IMG/VR virus record: IMGVR_UViG_3300032360_000011
Coordinates: 1-52,041 of that record
Length of the DNA: 52,041 nucleotides
Source: a virus
Direction: 5' to 3' (one strand)
Shown: positions 1 through 9,825 of the stretch, in pieces
Layout: each line of letters opens with the position of its first letter
Numbering within the stretch: position 1 is the stretch's first letter
The notes under the pieces: generated by a model
Seen by the model: the letters and a program-made list of their open reading frames with translations, nothing else
The model's database searches: none
What the model was told of the DNA's origin: nothing
Made by a program: the position numbers and the translations under genes

Positions 1-1674
1 ACCGTACCGTAACTCCAGTGTGGTGACACTGTTACGTTGGAAGATTATATTGGAACCCGTGCCGCCATTCAGAGTATTGAAATACATATGTTCGCCAGCA
101 GCACCCGTGCGAATCCACAGGTCGCCATCGCCGTTGTGGTCGATAAACGAGTTGGACCCGTTGGCGTAGATAAGCAGATCGTTGCCGGAACCGCATTTGA
201 GTTGGGCGGTGTCGAGGAAGGTGAGACTGCCAGTAGATTCAACCTCAAACACCGACGCGCCGTTGTAGATCATCCGCAGGTTGTTGCCGTATCTGTCCAG
301 ATACAACTCATTGCCATACGACGAACCGCCCGCAAAGTTCAGTTGCCCGCCTTCAGAGGCACCCGTTCCACCCAGCGTCAAGTTTGGCACTTGCCCCTGT
401 ACCGTTGTGCCGATGGCAACCCTGCCATCGCTTGCGATAGTCATGCGGGTGTTCGCACCAGCGGTCTGGAAGTACATGTGCCCACCGCTATAGATACTCT
501 TCAAGTAGGAGTGACCCGTTGCCGACTCGTACTTCAACTCCGTACCCTCGCTCTCGCTGCCACTCTGCATCAACTGGAGTTTCACATCGTCGTCACCGGG
601 CGTTTCGTCAATACGCAACACCGGGTCCGTTCCCGAAAGATGCAAGAGGTTGGTCGGGCTGGTGGTGCCGATACCGACCTTGCCCCCTGTAATCCTCATC
701 CAAGCATCCATCGACTGAAACGTCGTAGTGCTACCGGCTGATGTGCCCTTGAACGAGATGCCCCTACCGGCACCGCTGTATGCCCACAGCACCAAATCAT
801 CCTCGTTGGAGCCGCTACCGATCTGCCCTGCACCGATCCCGAAGTTGTTATCGTTGAAAATCAACCGGCTGTTGCTGTTCAGATTGTCAACCCAGCCGCC
901 CTCAAAGTAGCCCTGATTAGAGTTGCCAGTGTGGGCAACTTGGAAACGGTACGTCTGACTGCTGGTGCCAAACCCGACATTGCCGCCATTGGTGATGTGA
1001 AGCGCAGTGGTATACGACGGTGCAGCACCAGCGGTAGTGGACCCCGCCACCTGCACCACGAACGTCCCATTATCCAAGCCCATGCTGGCAACTTCACCCG
1101 TGTTGATGGCGTCCCAGCCGCCGTCGCTACCCATCGTGGCGTTCGACACGAAGTACAACTGATCCTGTGCGTTCGTATTGGAGAACAAAATCTCGCCACG
1201 GGGGAAGCACAGGCCGCCGTAGGAGGCAGCGCCTGCGTAGGTGCGAGAAGTGTCGCCAACGAACAGGTCACCAATCACATCAAGAGTGTTGTTCGGCGTA
1301 GCGCCGATGCCAACCTTCCCGGCGGCAGTAATCGTCATGCGTTCCGTGCCACCAGTGTCGAAACGAATGATGTCCTCGTCCGACGCCTCCTCCAATTGGA
1401 TCAGCGTGTCGCCATCAGCGTCCGACATGGACGAACCGAAGTCGGTTGCGTGGCCGATCTCCACCCACGCCGAGTCGTACCGGACAAACAGTTGACCGGA
1501 ATCCGACTCAAACCAGAAATCGCCCGCCGTTGAACTCGACGGAACACCATCCTGTGCGTAGTAGGTAGACGAGTTCTGGTTCAGGTGCCAGTAGGTAGCG
1601 TTCCATGTCCATGTCTTGTCACCAACGGTATGGGTGTCATTCGTGGATGGGGAGTCGGGAAAGTTGATAGCCAT
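1..1674 (-). CDS. tail fibre protein, C-terminus cut by window edge
   Basis: An open frame of 558 codons runs from an ATG at 1674 to base 1 without a stop, so the C-terminus lies off the window. The ATG overlaps the stop of the upstream 86-aa gene as TAATG, which fixes the start and suggests coupled translation. The N-terminus reads MAINFPDSPSTNDTHTV, with a Trp-rich stretch after it. It closely resembles the N-terminus of the 1026-aa fibre that starts at 5011, so both fibres probably attach to the virion in the same way. The body contains GKVGIGTTSP-type beta repeats, typical of trimeric phage fibres. Aromatic and glycine-rich stretches fit a beta-helical shaft. Any chaperone or receptor-binding end would be beyond base 1. 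Confidence 0.85.
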   Translation of the reverse strand, partial: MAINFPDSPSTNDTHTVGDKTWTWNATYWHLNQNSSTYYAQDGVPSSSTAGDFWFESDSGQLFVRYDSAWVEIGHATDFGSSMSDADGDTLIQLEEASDEDIIRFDTGGTERMTITAAGKVGIGATPNNTLDVIGDLFVGDTSRTYAGAASYGGLCFPRGEILFSNTNAQDQLYFVSNATMGSDGGWDAINTGEVASMGLDNGTFVVQVAGSTTAGAAPSYTTALHITNGGNVGFGTSSQTYRFQVAHTGNSNQGYFEGGWVDNLNSNSRLIFNDNNFGIGAGQIGSGSNEDDLVLWAYSGAGRGISFKGTSAGSTTTFQSMDAWMRITGGKVGIGTTSPTNLLHLSGTDPVLRIDETPGDDDVKLQLMQSGSESEGTELKYESATGHSYLKSIYSGGHMYFQTAGANTRMTIASDGRVAIGTTVQGQVPNLTLGGTGASEGGQLNFAGGSSYGNELYLDRYGNNLRMIYNGASVFEVESTGSLTFLDTAQLKCGSGNDLLIYANGSNSFIDHNGDGDLWIRTGAAGEHMYFNTLNGGTGSNIIFQRNSVTTLELRYG

Positions 1675-1934
1675 TATGCGGACTCCAGATATGTCTTACC
1701 GGCAGCAATGGCAGTTTCGTATGTTGACAAATCTGGCGACTCTCCCAACTTGGCAACCCTGTCTACTGTCATTGTTTCCAAGTGCGACACGTTGGCTTCG
1801 ACCAGCGCAGCCAAACTTATCGGCGGGTCATAGGAGATGGTTTCATCAACAACATCGTTGATGACTGCCACGCTGTCATCCATTCCTAACAGCAGTTGGG
1901 CAGGTGTTGGTTCTTCAATGAGATCACCAATCAT
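1674..1934 (-). CDS. small protein between two tail fibre genes
   Basis: 86 aa, acidic and mostly helical by composition, starting MIGDLIEEPTPAQLLLGMDD. I do not recognise the family. It overlaps the fibre upstream by an ATGA junction and the fibre downstream by TAATG, so it is translated as part of a coupled fibre cluster. A role in fibre assembly or attachment is possible from position only. It has no signal peptide, membrane segment or cysteine pattern. Confidence 0.75.
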   Translation of the reverse strand: MIGDLIEEPTPAQLLLGMDDSVAVINDVVDETISYDPPISLAALVEANVSHLETMTVDRVAKLGESPDLSTYETAIAAGKTYLESA

Positions 1935-4900
1935 GTCAGTGCATCCACCTTGTCTGATAGTTCCTGAATAGCCAAGACCAACGATGGTAGCAGTTTGCCC
2001 ATCGACGCCTCCAACTTGTCAGGGTCTTCATCCAATATCAGAAATGGCAACGTCTTACCTTCGTCAGCCTGCGCCTGCTGCAACTCCTGCGCCACGAACC
2101 CGGCGTCCTCAATGCCGACCTTGCCACCATGCCGGTCGTCCCACACGAAGCGGCGAGGACGCAAGCGGCGAACAAAGTCCAGCCCCATGTCAAGGTCAAC
2201 GATGTCGGTCTTGTCTCGCTCATCTGACAGGGAAGTAACGGTAGTCGTGGCACATCGGAGTGCGGCGATGTTCGCATCGCCCAACGTGACCGAGTTGTTG
2301 GAGTTGTTGGCTAGAGGTCTGGCGTAGTAACCAATGAAGGTGTTATTGCCACCAGTTGTCGGATGTCCATTGCCTGCGTAATGACCGATACCCGTGTTGT
2401 TGACACCCGTGGTGTTCCAGTGACCGGCATATGCTCCCAAGAAGACATTCTGAACACCCGTCGTGTAATAGCCAGCGTAGTAGCCGATGATGGTCAGGTT
2501 GCTGGCAGTTGTGAAGGTGCGAGCGCATTCCGATCCGATAATGACGTTGCCTACCCCAGTTGTGGCCTGATACCCAGCGGCATAGCCCATCATCACATCA
2601 TGGACACCTGAAGTAACGTTGTATCCAGTGTACGGCCCGACAAATACATTCACCGATGCCGACCCGTTGAGGTTGCGGGCTGCGTTGTAACCGACCGCTA
2701 CAACGTGCCCGTTGCCTGCACCAATGTCGTGGGCTTGCATTCCGATGATGACATTGTTGCCAGAAGTTATGTTGTCCCCAGCACGGAAGCCCATAGCGAC
2801 GTTGCCGCCCCCTGTGGCACCACCAGACAGTGCCTCGTACCCAACCGCCGTGTTGTACTGAGCGCCGCTCGTTGTGATCTGATCCAGTGCATAGTTGCCG
2901 ATGGCTACGTTCCAACCACTGGTGGTGAGATCGTTCAGAGCGTTGACTCCGATGGCGAGGTTGTTGCCGCCCGACGAATTGGCTACCAACGTTCCGTTGC
3001 CTATTGCGATATTCCCACCGTTCGCGGTGTTGCCGGTTCCAATGACTACGGGATTGTTGTCACCGGAGTGAGCCTTGATGGTTCCAGAAGCACTCAGGTG
3101 ACCCGCGTTGGTAAGCACCATCCGTTCTGTCCAAGTGGCCGAATACCATCCGATGCTGTCGCCGTAGTTGACCTGCCACTTGTTCGACCCAGCGTTCAGG
3201 TAACGGATGCGGGCAATGTCGTCGGACGAGCCATCGGAGTCAAACGCTGCTGCAATCCCGTAATCCCCGGCACCCTTGAAGTGGACAGCGGCGTTGTCAG
3301 TACCAGAACCCGAATAGTTGCCCGTGGCAATCACCGTCAAGCGATTGGCAGGGCTGTCGGTGCCGATACCGACACTGCCGCCCCCACCCCCCGCATAGTT
3401 GAGAATCAAATCACCCCATGCGTTCAACGCCGTGTTATGAACGCCAACAACACCCTTACTGGCATATTCTCCGGCAACGACGACTTGTGTCTGTCCACCA
3501 AAGACTGCTCGTCCACGCCAAGCGTTGCCCGTACCTGCCTCGTAAACATGCAGTTGTTCGCTGGGGGTTTCGGTGCCGATACCGACGTTGCCTGAGGTGT
3601 CAATTACGAATCGTGTCGCCGCAGACGTATGGCTATAAACAGCGAACTTGTCGTCTGTTCGACAGTTGAGATCCCAGTCGTGGGCATCGTTCCTCAACCT
3701 CAACCCAGCCGACGAGTTTGTCCCAGCCAAAATGCCTATGTAGGTGTGGCTGCTGCCAACCACATCCAACGGATGGGCAGGGCTGGCGGTGCCGATACCG
3801 ACGTTGCCCGCAGCGAGAATCCTCATCCGCTCTGTGTTGTTTGTGATGAACCGGGTGTCGTGTGCGCTTGAAGTACCAAACAACCCGGTGTTGGAAGAGT
3901 CGGGACCAAGGTAGGTGGTGGCCGTACCGTTGTATTGCTTCAGGTAGGCCGCTCCCGAAGCGGTAACAACATGCAGCGCCTCGCCCGGACTGGTTGTGCC
4001 GATACCGACCTTGCCCGTGTAGTCAATCACCATCGCCTCGTTCGTAACCCCCAACGAATAGTTGTTGGAAGTTCCAAACGACAGGTATGAGCCACTGCTT
4101 GTTATCTTTGCTGCGACGCGGGCGCTCGGTGGCTGATTCGTTGCATAACGGAAGTCAATCGCCTGATAGTCGCCAGAGGCGTAATCCGTGTTGGTAATCG
4201 TCAACGCTCCACGACTGGTGCTGGTGAAGTCGGTGAGGTCATCATCGGAGGCGATCTCCAACGCAGTCACCGGAGCGGAGTTGCCGATACCGACGAAGCC
4301 CGCCCCAGTAATAGCCAATCGTGTCGTTTCATCTGTCATCAAATACAGACCACGGGAAGATGAGTTGTGCCCGAAGTGCATCGCTGTGGCATCTTTAGCG
4401 ATGAAACCCATGTAGCCACTGCCTGAGACTTGGAATTGTCCAGCACCGGCAGAGTCTGGTGAAATATCTGTACCGGATGTGATACCAAGCGAAGTCAGCG
4501 TGCCTAGTGAAGTGATTGCGGACTGTGCCGCACCCGTCACCGTGGCGGCAGTACCCGAAGTGTTCTGATTGCCTGTCGCATTGACACCCGGCAGGTTGAT
4601 GTTGCCCGTGCCATCAAACGACACCCCACCAATAGTGCGGGCTGTCGCCAAGGCAGTTGCCGTAGCAGCGAGCGTGACCGCGATGTTGGCCGTGCCATCG
4701 AATGACACTCCGCCGATAGTGCGGGCTGTCGCCAGAGCAGTTGCCGTATCGGCATTGCCGGTCAAAGCACCAGCCACGCCCCCAGAGGCCGTGATGGCTC
4801 CCGTAACGTGAGCAGTGCCGGTTACGTCAAGGCTGTAAGAGGGGGTGGTGTCGTTGATGCCAACCCGAGCATTGCCCTGATCGACGTAAAGGACATCGGG

Positions 4901-5011
4901 AGCCAACGACGCACCATACGCCTGCCACTTCTCGCCATCCCATTGCCAACGTTTACCGCTGACCGTGTGAATGTCGCCATTTGATGGGGAGTTAGGAAAG
5001 TCGATAGCCAT
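1931..5011 (-). CDS. tail fibre with YadA-head-like region and S74 chaperone domain
   Basis: 1026 aa. The N-terminus (MAIDFPNSPSNGDIHTV) matches the virion-attachment end of the fibre at the left edge. A shaft of VGIGTTSP-type repeats follows. About residues 650-910 are 14-20-residue repeats of the kind GNNLAIGVNALNDLTTSG, the pattern of the left-handed beta-roll head of trimeric autotransporter adhesins such as YadA. The last 100 residues are a peptidase S74 intramolecular chaperone: Ser929 in SDERDK, Lys934 five residues later (the spacing of the catalytic dyad in this family), and a C-terminal helix ending at residue 1026. The chaperone is expected to trimerise and then cut itself off. The start overlaps the upstream stop as TAATG. 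Confidence 0.93.
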   Translation of the reverse strand: MAIDFPNSPSNGDIHTVSGKRWQWDGEKWQAYGASLAPDVLYVDQGNARVGINDTTPSYSLDVTGTAHVTGAITASGGVAGALTGNADTATALATARTIGGVSFDGTANIAVTLAATATALATARTIGGVSFDGTGNINLPGVNATGNQNTSGTAATVTGAAQSAITSLGTLTSLGITSGTDISPDSAGAGQFQVSGSGYMGFIAKDATAMHFGHNSSSRGLYLMTDETTRLAITGAGFVGIGNSAPVTALEIASDDDLTDFTSTSRGALTITNTDYASGDYQAIDFRYATNQPPSARVAAKITSSGSYLSFGTSNNYSLGVTNEAMVIDYTGKVGIGTTSPGEALHVVTASGAAYLKQYNGTATTYLGPDSSNTGLFGTSSAHDTRFITNNTERMRILAAGNVGIGTASPAHPLDVVGSSHTYIGILAGTNSSAGLRLRNDAHDWDLNCRTDDKFAVYSHTSAATRFVIDTSGNVGIGTETPSEQLHVYEAGTGNAWRGRAVFGGQTQVVVAGEYASKGVVGVHNTALNAWGDLILNYAGGGGGSVGIGTDSPANRLTVIATGNYSGSGTDNAAVHFKGAGDYGIAAAFDSDGSSDDIARIRYLNAGSNKWQVNYGDSIGWYSATWTERMVLTNAGHLSASGTIKAHSGDNNPVVIGTGNTANGGNIAIGNGTLVANSSGGNNLAIGVNALNDLTTSGWNVAIGNYALDQITTSGAQYNTAVGYEALSGGATGGGNVAMGFRAGDNITSGNNVIIGMQAHDIGAGNGHVVAVGYNAARNLNGSASVNVFVGPYTGYNVTSGVHDVMMGYAAGYQATTGVGNVIIGSECARTFTTASNLTIIGYYAGYYTTGVQNVFLGAYAGHWNTTGVNNTGIGHYAGNGHPTTGGNNTFIGYYARPLANNSNNSVTLGDANIAALRCATTTVTSLSDERDKTDIVDLDMGLDFVRRLRPRRFVWDDRHGGKVGIEDAGFVAQELQQAQADEGKTLPFLILDEDPDKLEASMGKLLPSLVLAIQELSDKVDALT

Positions 5012-5268
5012 TACAAATCAGCCGCCCCTGCTGCCTTGAAGTCGGTGTATGCCGTCTTCACGGCGTCGGTCCATACCGCGTTGCACACGGCCTGCACTTC
5101 GGCGTCCTCGCCGGATACGTCGTCGTCGGGGTGGAGGACATGCCGGTGAAATGAGCGTGACAGTTCGATGCCGTCCTCGTCTACGACCGTCGCGGTGCGA
5201 ACCTGCACGGCCCGGTGCTGGCCGACGACTTCGACCTTGTCAATTTCGATGGTTTTGTTCAGTGCCAT
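5011..5268 (-). CDS. small conserved-looking tail-cluster protein
   Basis: 85 aa, starting MALNKTIEIDKVEVVGQ. The first half looks like beta strands and the second half is helical. A strong AGGAG ribosome site lies eight bases before the ATG, and the stop overlaps the next fibre start as TAATG. Small proteins of this layout often sit next to fibre genes in marine and actinobacterial myophages, but I cannot name a family. A structural or assembly role is inferred from position. Confidence 0.75.
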   Translation of the reverse strand: MALNKTIEIDKVEVVGQHRAVQVRTATVVDEDGIELSRSFHRHVLHPDDDVSGEDAEVQAVCNAVWTDAVKTAYTDFKAAGAADL

Positions 5269-5276
5269 GACTACTC

Positions 5277-6857
5277 CTAGTCATCAGTTTCATAGGTGAT
5301 GGTTCCGAAGAACCCGTTCCGGTTGGCAGAGGTCGCCAAGTTGGAAGTGCTGATTGTTCCGTATTCGTTTTGATCCCCCGAGTGGTAAGACAGATAACAA
5401 GAGGAGCCATTGTCAGGGAACCAGACAAACTCTGGGCTGCGCGTCACGAAGTCAAAGATCACGCCCGCCGTCCCCGCCACCCGCGTGTACGTCCCCCGAT
5501 TAGACTTGTCAAACGGGAACCCCGACAGCAACGCGAACCCGGTGCCGAGCGTTGTAATCGAATCGGTGCGGATGAACCATGTGCATGTCACCCACCGTCC
5601 GACTTTCTGATACTGCCCCTCAGTGAAGGTTGCGTTGACGGTGACGCCCGACATGTCTCCATTAGTAGAGGTATATGTAGGACTCCATGTTCCTTCCTCA
5701 TAATCATCCAAGGCATTACTGCTGGCACTATCGCCATTGAAGCAGAGGCCGTCAGTTGTTACCCGCATCCGCTCAGCAATGCCCGATGTGTTATTCGTGC
5801 TATCCCCGTCAGTGCCAAACACCAAATTGCCGTTGAACCCCGAAGAACCCGTACTGACAATGCCTGCGTGTGTCCAATGATCGGCACCACCGCCTGCCCT
5901 GTTCGTGAACACCAAGCCATCTGTGAAGTCAACAACGCCGTCAGCATTGTCGTGCTTGATATTTACTTTGCCAACTGGACTAGCGGTGCCGATACCGACG
6001 CTCGTACCTGAAACAGTTAGCGCCGCTGCACCTGAACCAGTCCCCAAATGCAACTTTGTGCTGTCGGAACGGACGACAATATCCCCCGTAGCCGCATCAC
6101 TTGAGAAACCAGTCGCTGCGGTAGCGATCCCGATGTAACCACGGATCGTCCCCGCACCCTTCAATGTAATCGCAGGATATGTGGAGCCATCAAGTGTGAT
6201 CCCACCAACAGATGCTGTCGTATAGACACTCAACGCTGTTGCAGGGCTGGTGGTGCCGATACCTAGACGATTATTCGTATTATCCCAATGCAGCAGCGTG
6301 TCCGACGTAAGCGAATCGCTTTCAGAAAACTGGATCTTCCCATCGGTACCAGACGCGCCCGAAGCAGAAGCAAGGCCGATTTCAACCCACTGGTTGGAAG
6401 AACCGTCCGCGTAGTAGACGAGAGTGCGGCCCGTGTCGGACTCAAACCACAGATCGCCAGCCGACGGTGAATCTGGCGGACCATCCGACACACTCAAACT
6501 TGCCCCACCGCCACCAGATACCTGCGACCAAGTCGAAGACGACCGGAAATAAAACGCGTCGTTCGTCGTATCGATCGCGATAGCGCCATCAGCCAAAGCC
6601 GCCGAAGGAGCGCCATCCGTAGTCGCCGTAATGACCCCGGCAACAGCCTGCAAAGTGTCATCAGTCTTCAACGCATTAGCCGCAGATCGGTACAGGGTTA
6701 CATCACCTGTTGCGGACCCAGACCCCCAAGTAATCTTGCCGCCTGCGTCAATGCGGACGCGCGGCACCGAATCGCCAGAAACACGAACAGAAACGGCTTC
6801 GTCCCCGGCAGCACCAAACGCTGTACCGGAAAGAGTTGATAGAAATTTGGTAGCCAC
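5277..6857 (-). CDS. tail fibre with a distinct globular C-terminus
   Basis: 526 aa, GTG start. The N-terminal 100 residues differ from the other fibres. The centre has a SPSAGDLWFESDTGRTLVYY segment, also seen in the fibre at the left edge, and VGIGT-type shaft repeats. The last 140 residues begin with a DDYEEGTWSPTYTS motif, which commonly precedes the globular end of phage fibres, then a beta-rich Trp/Phe/Tyr domain that probably binds the receptor. No S74 or G2 chaperone domain is present, so this fibre appears to fold without a self-cleaving chaperone. The ribosome site before the GTG is weak. Confidence 0.88.
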   Translation of the reverse strand: MATKFLSTLSGTAFGAAGDEAVSVRVSGDSVPRVRIDAGGKITWGSGSATGDVTLYRSAANALKTDDTLQAVAGVITATTDGAPSAALADGAIAIDTTNDAFYFRSSSTWSQVSGGGGASLSVSDGPPDSPSAGDLWFESDTGRTLVYYADGSSNQWVEIGLASASGASGTDGKIQFSESDSLTSDTLLHWDNTNNRLGIGTTSPATALSVYTTASVGGITLDGSTYPAITLKGAGTIRGYIGIATAATGFSSDAATGDIVVRSDSTKLHLGTGSGAAALTVSGTSVGIGTASPVGKVNIKHDNADGVVDFTDGLVFTNRAGGGADHWTHAGIVSTGSSGFNGNLVFGTDGDSTNNTSGIAERMRVTTDGLCFNGDSASSNALDDYEEGTWSPTYTSTNGDMSGVTVNATFTEGQYQKVGRWVTCTWFIRTDSITTLGTGFALLSGFPFDKSNRGTYTRVAGTAGVIFDFVTRSPEFVWFPDNGSSCYLSYHSGDQNEYGTISTSNLATSANRNGFFGTITYETDD

Positions 6858-6870
6858 GGCCTCAACCAGC

Positions 6871-6904
6871 GGTCAAAGGGACACCCCGCAAGGTGCGTTT
6901 GACC
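6871..6904. other. two-tier inverted repeat between fibre and endolysin genes
   Basis: Seven-base arms GGTCAAA and TTTGACC (6871-6877 and 6898-6904) enclose a second pair, CACC (6882-6885) and GGTG (6892-6895), with a six-base loop. It lies in the 66-base gap between the fibre start and the endolysin stop. There is no T-run on either side, so it is not a typical intrinsic terminator. It may be an RNA-processing or partial-termination structure that lowers flow from the fibre gene into the gene downstream. Confidence 0.5.
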
Positions 6905-6923
6905 AATGGTACCAGTCGCGCCG

Positions 6924-8120
6924 TTACCCCTTTAGAACTACTCGCGCAACGCCCCACGTATTGCGACCAACAATGGCGTCAGCCTTCAAAGTGTGCTTCT
7001 TTTGGAAAGCCCTCGTAGCCGACGCAGACTTTGGCCCAAGTCGAGAATCAGGAGGCCCGCACGGATGCCCCATAGCGTTCAAGGCTTCCTGCCAAAGCCT
7101 GACCCTCTCACCTTTCGAACCTCGCTTGAGTACCGACCCCTTCCACGGAGGCAATTCAAACGCAGGTTCAACTTCTACCGTGGCAGCATCCGGCGGAGCC
7201 GGAGGAGCCACAATCGGACGCTGCTGCTTGTCGTACAAAATCGTCCATGTCTGCTTCCCCACAATCCCATCGGCAGTCAAACCATGCCGCCGCTGAAACT
7301 TCTTGACCGCCCTTTCTGTCCCCGGCCCGAAACTGCCGTCCACAGAAATCTTGTGACCAAGATCAGCCAAAACCTTCTGCAACTCCCGAACAGCATTGCC
7401 CCTCGTGCCACGTCTAATCGTGCCCCGATTTCCAGAATTGTCTGCCGCCGCTGGAGATTCAGGCCAACCTATGATCGCTGGAGCCTCGTAGGTAAACTCT
7501 CCAGACTCCATGTAGTCCTTGACCATCTTTCGGATGGGACCTCGATAGGACATGTCGATCTTGCGAGCCGTGATCTCACGGTGGTGCAAAATGCGGGTCA
7601 ACGGATTCCAGCCCTTCCATGTACACATGACGGCTAGAAACTGAACAAGGCGTTCAATCTGCACCGTCGGATACGGCTCACCAAGTCCATCATTTTCAAC
7701 TTCGATGCCCCACCAGTAGCCGTTGCCGTTGACGCCAGTTTTGTCTCGTAGCCCACGAGCCTTGGCGTCATGTTTGCCTTGCCCATAGTCGGCTGGCATC
7801 GTGTCGGCAAAAGCCTCCTCATGGGGGACGTTGCTCATTCGGCCACAGTGGTTGCAACGATTTTGTGACACCAGCAACAGCGTTCCGTCACGACCAAGCA
7901 AGAACTGTGTCAATGGACCGCTCACGTCCGGGCGACCATTGGTGACGATTCCACGGCACGGCATGTTGCCGCCACGAGGGTTAGAGGCCGTGTGGTGAAT
8001 AATCACTCCAGCATTGGCACGCCACTTGTACTTTGATCCCTTCCGCCATTCCCAACCCTCGCCCTCCTCAAAAGGCACACCGGCCTCACGAAGGACATCA
8101 GCAACAGTTTTCTTGGACAT
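6924..8120 (-). CDS. endolysin: N-acetylmuramoyl-L-alanine amidase with two peptidoglycan-binding domains
   Basis: 398 aa. Residues about 35-205 are an Amidase_2 (PGRP-like) zinc amidase: His42-His43 in VIIHHTAS, His179-His180 in RILHHREIT, and Lys187 and Asp189 in the ARKID motif near the third ligand. It should cut the bond between the glycan and the stem peptide. Two PG_binding_1 repeats follow at about 235-296 and 330-393, each with the GxxGxxVRxxQ start and the DGIVGxxTW-type end. There is no signal peptide, so export depends on a holin. The ATG has an AGGAG site just upstream. Membrane-protein genes that could be the holin lie about 3 kb upstream in the same direction (11002-11657). The C-terminal module order is normal for phages of Gram-positive hosts. 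Confidence 0.93.
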   Translation of the reverse strand: MSKKTVADVLREAGVPFEEGEGWEWRKGSKYKWRANAGVIIHHTASNPRGGNMPCRGIVTNGRPDVSGPLTQFLLGRDGTLLLVSQNRCNHCGRMSNVPHEEAFADTMPADYGQGKHDAKARGLRDKTGVNGNGYWWGIEVENDGLGEPYPTVQIERLVQFLAVMCTWKGWNPLTRILHHREITARKIDMSYRGPIRKMVKDYMESGEFTYEAPAIIGWPESPAAADNSGNRGTIRRGTRGNAVRELQKVLADLGHKISVDGSFGPGTERAVKKFQRRHGLTADGIVGKQTWTILYDKQQRPIVAPPAPPDAATVEVEPAFELPPWKGSVLKRGSKGERVRLWQEALNAMGHPCGPPDSRLGPKSASATRAFQKKHTLKADAIVGRNTWGVARVVLKG

Positions 8121-8140
8121 CTACACATCTCCTGTAGTGA

Positions 8141-9817
8141 CTAGCCGGTCACTACCACTCTATATGCATTCGAGGAGGGCGCAGAAGCAAACGACACCGT
8201 AACCACACTGGTGCTGGTCCGAACCACATCGGCGATGACCGTGTCGTAAGAAGCAGCGTCATAAACCTGCACAGCCACATCCCGAGTCCCAAGGTTGTGA
8301 GTCACTGTGAAACTCGTAGCCGATCCATCACCAACTGCTTTGGCTGCAACGCGGGACAACACCGGACTGCCGGTATCGAAGCCTGCCGTCGTCGCCGCCA
8401 ACCCGGAGTTGGAACGAGCGTTCGCTGCCGAGGTCTGACCAGTGCCGCCGTTCGCAACCGGCAACGTGCCCGTCACACCACCCGCACCAGCAGCAGCCAG
8501 ATTCGAAGCATCAACCGACAACACGCCCGTCGTGAACGTCATCCCCGTGCCAGCAATCGCACTAGCCAAAGCAAGACCACTGCCGGTTGTCGTCAAACCG
8601 GAAACGCCGGAATCGACCTTGATCTGAAGAGCGTCAGACGAAATCTCGACACCACCTGACCCGGCAACAGTCACCGCCAACGCTGAACCGCCGCCACCCG
8701 ACAATCCATCACCAGCCGCCGAAGCCGCAACCCGCAACGTATCCGAACTAATTTCGATCGTAGTGGTGTCCACGTTGACCGACAGAGTGTCGCCAGACTG
8801 TCCGAGGCCCGCACCGGCAGTGATCTGTCCAGCGCCAGAGAACTGGCTGAAAGTCAGAGCATCAGTGCCAACGGTGAACGACCCGCCACCAGACTTGGCT
8901 TGCAGCACAAATCCCCGGCTGGCGTTGACGGTTCCTTCCTCGACGAAGAAGAACGCTCCAGCAGTAACTTCGGCTGTTGAATCAAAGTCTGTTGCACGAG
9001 TTCCGGCCCCCGAGGCGACAACGATATAGATGCCGTTCTCTGAGGCGGTGCTCTGATCCTTGACCAGCACCCGTTCCCCAGTGGCGAGAGTTACGCCATC
9101 AAGGGTGTCAGTGTTCTGGAGGTCGTTGCTGAGGTTGATGGCCGCCGTCGTGGCTGCGACAACCGATTCCTTCGGGTCGAGACCGGACGCACGGTCATCG
9201 ACGTAGCCCTTGTTGGCCGCATCGGTAGCCGCAGTGGGGTCGGCGAGGGAAGTGATCTTTTGACTGTTCACCGACACGGCAGCGGTGGGTACCGCCATCT
9301 GGTCGAGCCGGTTGGCGCGCACCCGTGCGTCTGTGTAGTAGAGGTTGCTGCCCTCGGTTAGATCACCCGTGTCGTGGTTCGAAATGTCTGATGTCGTGCC
9401 GGTCACGTTGCCGGTCACGTTGCCAGTCAGGGTGGCCGTAATGGTCCCTGCGGAGAAGTTGCCTGAACCGTCACGCTTGACCACCGTGGACGCCGTGTTG
9501 GCGTTCGTCGCGTTGGTTGCCTGCGTGAAGTGGGCAGACGACTGGAGGCCGGGATCGCTGCCGTCGGCGACCGCGACCGTCAAAGCAACGGAGCCGTTGG
9601 CTTCTGACGCTGTCAGAGCAGTCGTCGAAGAAGTAATCGCACGAAGCAACTTACGAAAAGCCGCTCCGTGATAATACTGAATTGTTCCTTCAGTGGTATT
9701 GTAAATGAGGCGACCAGCAAAGTTGCTCGAACCGGGGTTCGATGCCAGCGCCTCGAATTTCGCGTTCTCGACCTGATTCTGATTCAGGTCTATGTTGGTG
9801 ACGAACTTTGTTGACAT
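8141..9817 (-). CDS. tail fibre or appendage protein
   Basis: 558 aa, Ala/Thr/Ser/Gly-rich. It carries fibre motifs common in phage appendages: LADPTAATDAANKGYVDDR (the coiled-coil/shaft junction), ATGERVLVKDQSTASENGIY, and VTGTLPVANGGTGQTS near the end. The last 65 residues form a small beta domain containing SFTVTHNLGTRDVAVQVYD. The protein encoded next upstream (161 aa) ends in a domain with the same pattern. There is no self-cleaving chaperone. The start has an overlapping GAGG/AGGAG region just before the ATG. Confidence 0.85.
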   Translation of the reverse strand: MSTKFVTNIDLNQNQVENAKFEALASNPGSSNFAGRLIYNTTEGTIQYYHGAAFRKLLRAITSSTTALTASEANGSVALTVAVADGSDPGLQSSAHFTQATNATNANTASTVVKRDGSGNFSAGTITATLTGNVTGNVTGTTSDISNHDTGDLTEGSNLYYTDARVRANRLDQMAVPTAAVSVNSQKITSLADPTAATDAANKGYVDDRASGLDPKESVVAATTAAINLSNDLQNTDTLDGVTLATGERVLVKDQSTASENGIYIVVASGAGTRATDFDSTAEVTAGAFFFVEEGTVNASRGFVLQAKSGGGSFTVGTDALTFSQFSGAGQITAGAGLGQSGDTLSVNVDTTTIEISSDTLRVAASAAGDGLSGGGGSALAVTVAGSGGVEISSDALQIKVDSGVSGLTTTGSGLALASAIAGTGMTFTTGVLSVDASNLAAAGAGGVTGTLPVANGGTGQTSAANARSNSGLAATTAGFDTGSPVLSRVAAKAVGDGSATSFTVTHNLGTRDVAVQVYDAASYDTVIADVVRTSTSVVTVSFASAPSSNAYRVVVTG

Positions 9818-9825
9818 CTCCTACC

